This document shows positions 1 to 5,207 of a stretch of DNA of 9,337 bases, one piece after another. The stretch spans positions 1 to 9,337 of the forward strand of contig DESG01000005.1 of the NCBI GenBank assembly GCA_002361175.1, read 5' to 3'. Below the pieces are notes generated by a model. That model did not search any database and had not been told where the DNA came from. It saw nothing but the letters and a program-made list of their open reading frames with translations. Position 1 is the first letter of the stretch. The number at the start of each line of letters is the position of its first letter. The DNA is from Lachnoclostridium sp. UBA3320. Its GTDB lineage: Bacteria > Bacillota > Clostridia > Lachnospirales > Lachnospiraceae. The translations under genes and the position numbers were made by a program.

Positions 1-40
1 TAACTAGCACAACAGGTTAAATTAATAAAATAGGTTGTAT

Positions 41-93
41 ATTTTAGAGGGGGCTATAAAAATAGTGTAACAGTTCAGATACCCCTCTAAAAT
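41..93. repeat. 12-bp perfect inverted repeat with 29-nt loop
   Basis: Bases 41-52 (ATTTTAGAGGGG) are the exact reverse complement of 82-93 (CCCCTCTAAAAT). The loop, 53-81, carries most of the left arm of a second, longer-range inverted repeat (66-82 with 227-243). A T-rich stretch follows at 97-106, so on the plus strand this could act as a terminator for a gene left of the window, but the 29-nt loop is large for that. It could also be part of a small non-autonomous transposon end. Only the complementarity is seen directly. Confidence 0.6.
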
Positions 94-243
94 GAGTTAA
101 TTTTTGTTAGAAAAATAAAAGTTATTGTAAAATATGCATAATATTATGCAGAAAATATACTCAATATTGTATAATTTAACGCATAAACATTAATCTATAT
201 CTTAAATTTATGCCTCAAACAAGGGTGTATCTGAACTGTTACA
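66..243. repeat. 178-bp segment bounded by 17-bp inverted repeats, possible MITE
   Basis: TGTAACAGTTCAGATAC at 66-82 is exactly complementary to GTATCTGAACTGTTACA at 227-243, with a further partial match inward. The interior is very AT-rich and has no credible gene. Starting one base in, the ends begin 5'-GTAA, as is typical of IS66-family terminal repeats, so a miniature IS66-like element is one reading. I see no clean 8-bp target duplication: the flanks are AAAATAGT and AACTAAAA. Alternatively the arms could be distant regulator sites upstream of the AraC gene. Confidence 0.5.
135..150. promoter_or_regulatory. 16-bp perfect palindrome, possible operator
   Basis: TGCATAATATTATGCA is perfectly self-complementary. 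It lies about 120 bp before the proposed AraC promoter and 20 bp before a TATAAT-like hexamer at 170-175. Palindromes of this size often bind dimeric regulators, but an AT-rich perfect palindrome can also arise by chance or belong to the surrounding inverted-repeat element. No binding protein can be assigned. Confidence 0.3.
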
Positions 244-269
244 ACTAAAAAGCAATGCTTTTGGCAATA

Positions 270-298
270 TTGACTTTTCAGCACTTCTCATGTACATT
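270..298 (+). promoter_or_regulatory. Probable promoter of the AraC-RtcB unit
   Basis: TTGACT (270-275) and TACATT (293-298) are separated by 17 bp and resemble sigma-A -35 and -10 boxes (5/6 and 4/6 matches). Transcription would start near 305, giving a leader of about 28 nt with the ribosome binding site at 323-328. The region from the end of the -35 box onward is conserved in the second copy at 4303-4394, where the -10 equivalent reads TATAGA. An alternative TATAAT at 170-175 lacks a good -35 box. Confidence 0.5.
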
Positions 299-332
299 AA
301 AAACAATAATACTTTAAAAAATGGAGGGATTT

Positions 333-1181
333 ATGCACCCGTATAATGAAGCTATTTTAGAAACAAGCCCACTTGATATAAAAATTGCTTTCCATACAAG
401 GTCAGAGGGATATTCACCTCCTCATTGGCACGAAGCACTAGAAATTCTTTATCCTCTGAACGGTGAATCAGATATTTTTATAGAGGGTATACCTTACCAT
501 CAAAAAAACAAACAACTGCTTGTCGTTGATTCAAACAAAGTACACAGCACTCAGCATAAGGGAAATAGTGCAATGTTTTTATGTATCCATGTTACGAAAA
601 AATCATTAGAATGGTATTTTCCAAGAATACTGGATTACCATATATGCTGCTATCCTGATATGATAACTGACGAAATGTTTCCTGTATATCTTTCAATGTG
701 CTATTGTATGAAACGTATCACAGAACTTTATATGACAAACTCTCCCACTTTCCTACTAGAATCAGAAGGTCTGATATTACAGGTTCTATCAAACCTTATA
801 TTGCACTTTGCTACTGATTCTGCACCACTGTTAGGTGATAATGACAAACTTGCCATGAACCGCATACGTGAGATAATACAATATGTAGAAACACATTTTA
901 CAGAACCAGTTTATCTACAGGATGTAGCAAACCTGCTGGGAATTGGAAAAGAATACTTTTGTAGGTTCTTTAAAAAAAATATGGGAATTTCTTTTTTAAA
1001 CTATGTAAATGAAGTACGTGCTGCTCACATATACCATGACTTAATCCATACAGATGAACCAATACAGGCACTTATGGAAAAAAACGGATTTACAAATCAA
1101 AAGTTGTTTAATAAGACATTTAAAACATTGTATGGATGTACCCCATCACAAATTAGGAAAACACAGTATACACAGAAATGA
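333..1181 (+). CDS. AraC-family transcriptional regulator with cupin-like sensor half
   Basis: Predicted DNA-binding regulator of 282 aa. Residues about 18-85 resemble an AraC-type cupin ligand-binding region, with the PPHWHEALEILY stretch around residues 29-40 whose histidines are typical of this fold. Residues about 177-278 form the AraC DNA-binding domain, with two helix-turn-helix units; the second carries the family-typical GFTNQKLFNKTFKTLYGCTP segment. I chose ATG 333 rather than the in-frame ATG at 321: GGAGGG at 323-328 is correctly placed for 333 and would lie inside the coding region for 321. In the duplicated copy near 4351 the upstream ATG is out of frame while the downstream one is kept. 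The RtcB gene starts 9 nt after the stop, so the regulator probably controls, and is cotranscribed with, RNA ligase. The ligand is unknown; AraC proteins of this layout often answer to sugars or other small molecules. Confidence 0.92.
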   Translation: MHPYNEAILETSPLDIKIAFHTRSEGYSPPHWHEALEILYPLNGESDIFIEGIPYHQKNKQLLVVDSNKVHSTQHKGNSAMFLCIHVTKKSLEWYFPRILDYHICCYPDMITDEMFPVYLSMCYCMKRITELYMTNSPTFLLESEGLILQVLSNLILHFATDSAPLLGDNDKLAMNRIREIIQYVETHFTEPVYLQDVANLLGIGKEYFCRFFKKNMGISFLNYVNEVRAAHIYHDLIHTDEPIQALMEKNGFTNQKLFNKTFKTLYGCTPSQIRKTQYTQK

Positions 1182-1190
1182 GGCAGATAT

Positions 1191-2333
1191 ATGATTACAA
1201 TATATGGAAAATATGCAGATGCCGTTGTCTATACAACAGACAACCAAGAATATGCAATAGATACTTATGCAAGAAAACAGTTACAGATGCTTTGCGACCA
1301 TCCAAGCGCACAGGACAGCAAAATCAGGGTAATGCCAGATGTACATCCTGGCAAAGTTGGTACAATTGGTCTTACAATGACTGTCGGCGATTCACTGCTT
1401 CCAAACCTTGTCGGGGCAGATATTGGCTGCGGTATGATAATTGCAGAAATAAAGACCAAACACATTGAATTTGAAAAACTTGACACAGTTATCCGTGAGC
1501 GTGTGCCATGTGGAGGAAATATCCGCAAAACTGCACATAGGCTAGGGCACTCTGACAGTATAAGTGGTTTACTATGTTATAAATCCATTAACAGCACGAA
1601 TGCAAGTTTAAGCATCGGAACACTTGGAGGCGGCAACCATTTTGTAGAGATTGACAAGGATGATTATGGAAAATTCTATATTGTTATACACTCTGGAAGC
1701 AGACATACTGGTTTGGAAGTAACAGAATATTATCTTAAAAAAGGGCAGCATGAACAACATATGAAAAAGCAGGGAGGATATGCTCCTTACGAAATGACAT
1801 GCCTGTCTGGCAGCTTATTAGAAGACTATCTACATGACCTTTCAATAATGCAGGACTTTGCCGCTAAAAACCGTGAAGCTATTCTTGATGAAATTACCAG
1901 CGGAATGAAGTGGAAAATCATTAACAGTTATTCCTGCATTCACAATTATGTGGATTTTTCTGGAAAAGTCCCTGTGTTAAGAAAAGGTGCTATAAGTGCA
2001 GGAAACGGTGAAAAAGTTATTATTCCCATAAATATGCATGATGGCATTATCCTTGGAACAGGACTTGGAAATGAAGACTGGAATTGCTCTGCACCACATG
2101 GCGCTGGACGTATTTATAAACGCTCAGAAGTCAAAGAGCATTACACGGTATCTGAATTTAAAAAAGTAATGGAAGGAATACATTCTATATGCATAAATAA
2201 AGACACACTGGATGAATCTCCGTTTGCATACAGAAAACTTGAAGATATTGCCGGGGCAATAGGCAGTACCGTAAAAATTGATAAAGTTATAAAACCTGTC
2301 TATAATTTCAAAGCAGGTGGTAAAGCCTCATAA
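1191..2333 (+). CDS. rtcB: RNA-splicing ligase RtcB
   Basis: GTP- and Mn-dependent RNA ligase of 380 aa that joins 2',3'-cyclic phosphate or 3'-phosphate ends to 5'-OH ends in RNA repair. Family hallmarks are complete: PDVHPGK at residues 49-55; GADIGCGM at 75-82 with metal-binding D77 and C80; GGGNHF at 146-151 with H150; HSGSR at 167-171; HNY at 251-253; and SAPHGAGR at 300-307, in which H303 matches the histidine that becomes guanylylated. Length is close to the usual 380-410 aa for bacterial RtcB, with no sign of decay. ATG 1191 is preceded by TGAGG (1179-1183), overlapping the stop of the AraC gene, so translational coupling is likely. No archease, RtcA or PrfH gene is visible. In E. coli rtcBA is controlled by the sigma-54 activator RtcR; here an AraC-type regulator takes the adjacent position. 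Confidence 0.95.
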   Translation: MITIYGKYADAVVYTTDNQEYAIDTYARKQLQMLCDHPSAQDSKIRVMPDVHPGKVGTIGLTMTVGDSLLPNLVGADIGCGMIIAEIKTKHIEFEKLDTVIRERVPCGGNIRKTAHRLGHSDSISGLLCYKSINSTNASLSIGTLGGGNHFVEIDKDDYGKFYIVIHSGSRHTGLEVTEYYLKKGQHEQHMKKQGGYAPYEMTCLSGSLLEDYLHDLSIMQDFAAKNREAILDEITSGMKWKIINSYSCIHNYVDFSGKVPVLRKGAISAGNGEKVIIPINMHDGIILGTGLGNEDWNCSAPHGAGRIYKRSEVKEHYTVSEFKKVMEGIHSICINKDTLDESPFAYRKLEDIAGAIGSTVKIDKVIKPVYNFKAGGKAS

Positions 2334-2339
2334 GTATGA

Positions 2340-2585
2340 ACTAAAATATTTGAAATTAAACAAAAGCGTCTTGAATACGAAGCAAGGGAAAAAGCTATCA
2401 GGGATTATAATCAGATGATGTTTGAATCAAGAGAGAATGGCATAAAGGAAGAAAAATATAATACTGTCAAAAATCTTATTACTTTTGATATGTCATCTGA
2501 TAATATTTCTTAAATTATTTGTCTTTCTTTAAATGAAATTGAAAAAATACGCAAAGAAATTATGATAAGTAAAGCCAAAATTTGA
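2340..2585 (+). pseudogene. Decayed 3' fragment of an Rpn-family (PD-(D/E)XK) nuclease/transposase gene
   Basis: Reading in the frame of base 2340 gives a 5'-truncated protein with FEIKQKRLEYEAREKAIRDY, then QMMFESRENGIKEEK, then LITFDMSSDNIS, an in-frame TAA at 2511-2513, and, continuing after it, IICLSLNEIEKIRKE until TGA at 2583-2585. This is the typical C-terminal tail of Rpn/PDDEXK-family proteins: an arginine/glutamate-rich helix, 'DYN', 'REEG'-like repeats, then a short helix-turn-helix-like 'LGMSxxxIAxxTGLSxEEIxxL' module. The catalytic N-terminal part is absent, and a stop codon in the 7 bases before the fragment closes the frame upstream. It is a relic with no expected function, lying in the 382-bp gap between the convergent rtcB and permease genes. 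Assignment rests on pattern memory, not a search. Confidence 0.72.
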
Positions 2586-2660
2586 TTTTGCATTTAAAGA
2601 AATAATGATAAACGAATTAGAGAAGAATTTTTTTAACCTGTAAAGTGGTGTAACTTTAAA

Positions 2661-2700
2661 ATACCTCAATAATAAGCATTACTGTTTACTATCAAGGTAT
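2661..2700. terminator. Bidirectional terminator hairpin between convergent genes
   Basis: Bases 2661-2678 pair with 2683-2700 (outer ATACCT/AGGTAT, then a long inner stem with three mismatches and one G-T pair) around the loop TTAC. On the minus strand the stem is followed by a short T-rich run (from AAAA at 2658-2661); on the plus strand a run of seven T follows at 2709-2715. It sits just past the permease stop and would serve both rtcB and the ABC operon. Confidence 0.7.
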
Positions 2701-2715
2701 CTATCAGTTTTTTTA

Positions 2716-3543
2716 CTATTCAATTTTTAAAATCATAGTAGTTTTTTGTACTGTAAAAAATATCACAAATACACACAAGTTTACAATAACTATGCTTGCT
2801 CCAGCAGGAACTGAATACACATATGATATAATTATACCAATACAAAAACATATCACGGCAAGTATTCCAGATGATATCATTACACTTTTAAAACTTTTAA
2901 ACAATCGCATTGAAGAAAGTGCTGGAAAAATAATTAGGCTTGATATAAGCATAGCACCCATCATCTGCATACCAAGCACAATAGTAACTGCTGTAAGCAC
3001 TGAAATTATTGTATTATAAAATGAAACTTTAATCCCTGTTGCCTTTGCAAAACTTTCATCAAATGTCACTGCAAATATATTGTTGTAGCAAAATATAAAT
3101 AATACTAAAACAACTACTGCTAGGATAACACTTAAAATAACATCTTCTTTTGACATTGCCAGTATACTGCCAAACATATAGCTGCACACATCTGTGGTCA
3201 TACCTGTAGTAAAAGAAGTTACAGCAACACCTATCGCAAGTGCTGATGCGGATATAGCAGCAATGGCGGCATCTGACTTCATAATGCCGTTTTCGTTTAT
3301 TCTAAGCAGTACAAATGCTGCAACTATAACCACTGGTATTGACAATTTAAGCGGTGCTATACCACATGCCACAGCTATGGAAAGTGCGCCATATGAAACA
3401 TGCGAAAGTCCATCTCCAATCATGGAATACTGTTTTAACACAAGACTTACCCCAAGTAAAGCAGCACAAAGTGAAATAAGTATTCCTACTATAAAAGCTC
3501 TTACTATAAACGGATAAGACATCATCTGTATTATTATTTTCAT
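2716..3543 (-). CDS. ABC-3 family metal (zinc/manganese-type) transporter permease
   Basis: Integral membrane subunit of 275 aa of a metal ABC importer (ZnuB/MntB-like). It has about eight hydrophobic segments (for example residues 15-35, 68-82, 134-154, 176-210, 224-243, 249-267). Family motifs are visible: GDGLSHVSYGA at 43-53, the DESFAKATGI cytoplasmic segment at 162-171, and MMGAMLISSLIIFPA at 194-208. Length matches the family. The start has GGAG (3551-3554) 7 nt upstream, and the ATPase stop lies only 14 nt before the start, so the two are cotranscribed. Zinc versus manganese or iron cannot be decided from sequence alone. No Zur, MntR or Fur box was recognised. Confidence 0.9.
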   Translation of the reverse strand: MKIIIQMMSYPFIVRAFIVGILISLCAALLGVSLVLKQYSMIGDGLSHVSYGALSIAVACGIAPLKLSIPVVIVAAFVLLRINENGIMKSDAAIAAISASALAIGVAVTSFTTGMTTDVCSYMFGSILAMSKEDVILSVILAVVVLVLFIFCYNNIFAVTFDESFAKATGIKVSFYNTIISVLTAVTIVLGMQMMGAMLISSLIIFPALSSMRLFKSFKSVMISSGILAVICFCIGIIISYVYSVPAGASIVIVNLCVFVIFFTVQKTTMILKIE

Positions 3544-3557
3544 AAAAATTCTCCATT

Positions 3558-4259
3558 CTAACCAAAAATGTTTGAATAATCAGAATGTACATACTCTTCT
3601 ACAGAACCATAAAAATAATTGCCATTACTTATATGCAGTATCTTTCCTGCTCTATTAGTAATATTTTCTAGGTCATGTGTTACCATTATAATTGTCATGC
3701 CTTCTTTATTTAACTTCTCTAAAATATCATATAAAGCAGATGCCGCCGCTGGGTCAAGCCCTGTAACTGGTTCATCAAGCACAAGAATCTTTTTTGCTGC
3801 ACAAAGTGCTCTTGCAAGTAAAACTCTTTGCTGCTGCCCTCCTGAAAGCTCGCCGTAACATTTTTTCCTAAGACTTACAATTTCCATTCTGTTAAGGTTT
3901 CTTAACGCCTCTTTCTTTTCAGCAGCTTTAAATATAGGTCTTTTCTTCATACTGTTCAAAAAACCTGAAAGCACAACCTCCATAACACTTGCTGGGAAAT
4001 GCTTTTGTATCTGTGTTTGTTGTGGCAGATAACCAACTGAGCCATTTTTTATTGTATCATGCAATTTTACTTGTCCGCTTACAGGTTTAATAAGCCCAAG
4101 AATCGTCTTAATCAGTGTACTCTTGCCAGAGCCATTTTCGCCCACTACGCATATATAATCTCCCTCAAACACTTTAAAATTAAAATTTTCCAAAATCGCC
4201 TTGTTATCATAACCAATTCCAGCTTGGACACATGAAATAAGGCATCTGCCATTATCCAT
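3558..4259 (-). CDS. Metal ABC transporter ATP-binding protein
   Basis: Cytoplasmic ATPase, 233 aa with the start chosen here, partner of the downstream permease. Walker A GENGSGKST is at residues 40-48, the Q-loop LPQQ at 78-81, the signature LSGGQQQR at 138-145, Walker B ILVLDEP at 158-164 with E163, and the H-loop histidine at 195. This matches ZnuC/MntA-type ATPases. A longer frame to 4310 would need a TTG start without a ribosome binding site and would run into the repeat copied from the AraC gene. ATG 4259 has AAGGA at 4270-4274, 10 nt upstream, so it is preferred. The usual partner gene for the metal-binding lipoprotein (ZnuA-like) is not next to it. Upstream on the same strand lies rpe. 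Confidence 0.9.
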   Translation of the reverse strand: MDNGRCLISCVQAGIGYDNKAILENFNFKVFEGDYICVVGENGSGKSTLIKTILGLIKPVSGQVKLHDTIKNGSVGYLPQQTQIQKHFPASVMEVVLSGFLNSMKKRPIFKAAEKKEALRNLNRMEIVSLRKKCYGELSGGQQQRVLLARALCAAKKILVLDEPVTGLDPAAASALYDILEKLNKEGMTIIMVTHDLENITNRAGKILHISNGNYFYGSVEEYVHSDYSNIFG

Positions 4260-4302
4260 AACACAACCATCCTTAAACAAATTGAAAACTTTTTTCATTT
4301 TA

Positions 4303-4394
4303 TTTTTCAAAACTTTTCATATAGATTAAAAAATAATAATACTGCACAAAATGGAGAACTTATGCATCCGTATAATGAAGCTATTTTAGAAAAA
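4303..4394 (+). repeat. Second copy of the AraC gene's 5' end, relic of a paralogue or duplication
   Basis: This stretch aligns over about 90 bases with 274-364, with a few mismatches and about two single-base indels. The best part is CCGTATAATGAAGCTATTTT, identical in both. It carries the -10 region, a GGAG ribosome binding site and ATG 4362, followed by MHPYNEAILE, the same ten residues that begin the AraC protein. Similarity ends after the tenth codon; the frame then runs across the 3' end of rpe without resemblance to AraC. It is therefore a broken 5' remnant, in the same orientation as the intact gene, overlapping the upstream region of the metal ATPase gene. Confidence 0.85.
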
Positions 4395-4412
4395 TCCTTT
4401 TTCTCGTTTTTT

Positions 4413-5078
4413 TTAGACAATTGCATTAAGAATTTTACTAAATTCCATAATTTTTTTTTCTGTATCTATACCAAATACCGCTGAACCTGCCACAAGCACA
4501 TCTGCTCCTGCATCTATAACTTCTCTTGCATTCTCCAGATTTATCCCACCATCCACTTCAATAAGTACTTCTCTTCCAGATTGCTTAATTATAGACGCAA
4601 GCTGACGGATTTTTTCAGTCATTGCTGGTATATATGACTGTCCACCAAAACCAGGTTCTACAGTCATTAACAGTACCATATCAAGACCATCCAAAATATA
4701 ATCAAGCACATTTAATGGTGTTGCTGGATTTAATGCAACACACACTTTTTTATGCATTTCTCGAATCCTTACAACTGTGCGATACAGATGAGGGCAAGCC
4801 TCTGCATGTACTGTAATTATATCTGCCCCTGACTCTGCAACCATTGCAAGATATCTGTCAGGATCATTTACCATTAAGTGTACATCAAATATTAAATTGC
4901 TAAGCGACCTTAACGCAGTAATTACTGGCGGACCTATTGAAATATTTGAAACAAAGCTCCCATCCATAACATCAATATGTAACATTTTTCCGCCAGATCT
5001 CTCAACTATAGCAATTTCTTCATAAAGTTTTGAAAAGTCTGCCGCTAATAAAGATGGAGCAAGTATTTTGTTTTGCAT
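4413..5078 (-). CDS. rpe: Ribulose-phosphate 3-epimerase
   Basis: Pentose phosphate pathway enzyme interconverting ribulose 5-phosphate and xylulose 5-phosphate in the cytosol; 221 aa, normal for the family. The TIM-barrel signatures are complete: APSLLAADF at residues 7-15, HIDVMDG at 34-40 (metal ligand H34, catalytic D36), DVHLMV at 65-70 (H67), MTVEPGFGGQ at 138-147 (phosphate-gripping loop), EVDGGIN at 174-180 (catalytic D176) and VAGSAVFG at 196-203. ATG 5078 has a perfect GGAGG at 5087-5091, which rules out the longer frame reaching 5129. It has its own promoter (5128-5156). In many Firmicutes rpe lies behind rsgA/prkC; that context is absent here, so this may be a second or relocated copy. 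The terminator is unclear; only a weak A/T hairpin lies past the stop. Confidence 0.96.
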   Translation of the reverse strand: MQNKILAPSLLAADFSKLYEEIAIVERSGGKMLHIDVMDGSFVSNISIGPPVITALRSLSNLIFDVHLMVNDPDRYLAMVAESGADIITVHAEACPHLYRTVVRIREMHKKVCVALNPATPLNVLDYILDGLDMVLLMTVEPGFGGQSYIPAMTEKIRQLASIIKQSGREVLIEVDGGINLENAREVIDAGADVLVAGSAVFGIDTEKKIMEFSKILNAIV

Positions 5079-5127
5079 AAAATTTTCCTCCAAGAAGATT
5101 AAACATCTTATTTTTTTATTCAGTTGC

Positions 5128-5156
5128 ATTATACCTTTTCTAGTATGATTTTACAA
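5128..5156 (-). promoter_or_regulatory. Sigma-A-type promoter of rpe
   Basis: On the minus strand TTGTAA (5156-5151) is followed after exactly 17 bp by TATAAT (5133-5128). Transcription would begin near 5121, about 43 nt before the start codon. The gap to the blaR-like gene is only 118 bp and shows no strong terminator, so read-through from the upstream module is also possible. Confidence 0.75.
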
Positions 5157-5171
5157 GTGCTTTTCTTTTGC

Positions 5172-5207
5172 TTGTATTTAGACAACACTCAGATAGCTAT
5201 TTTTCTT
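5172..5207. repeat. 36-bp direct repeat, copy 1 (at the end of the BlaR-like gene)
   Basis: Matches 8281-8316 at 27 of 36 positions without gaps, beginning with the identical TTGTATTTA. All nine differences are transitions, as expected for an old true duplication. The copy covers the last codons and stop codon of the BlaR-like gene and 25 bp downstream of it. Confidence 0.55.

Noticed and set aside
248..262. Small hairpin AAAAGC-AAT-GCTTTT as a terminator
   Set aside because: Six-bp stem, three-base loop and no T-run after it; it lies just before the proposed AraC promoter and has no gene to end.
321..332. Earlier in-frame ATG (321) as start of the AraC protein
   Set aside because: It would place the ribosome binding site inside the gene, has no site of its own, and is out of frame in the duplicated copy.
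1178..1468. 96-codon plus-strand frame overlapping the start of rtcB
   Set aside because: Cys/Arg-rich translation without family resemblance; it is a shifted reading of rtcB, which has all its motifs.
4260..4310. N-terminal extension of the metal ATPase from a TTG codon
   Set aside because: No ribosome binding site, and the extension enters the repeat derived from the AraC gene; ATG 4259 has AAGGA and gives the usual length.
5079..5129. N-terminal extension of rpe
   Set aside because: The extension covers the GGAGG for ATG 5078 and overlaps the -10 box of the promoter.
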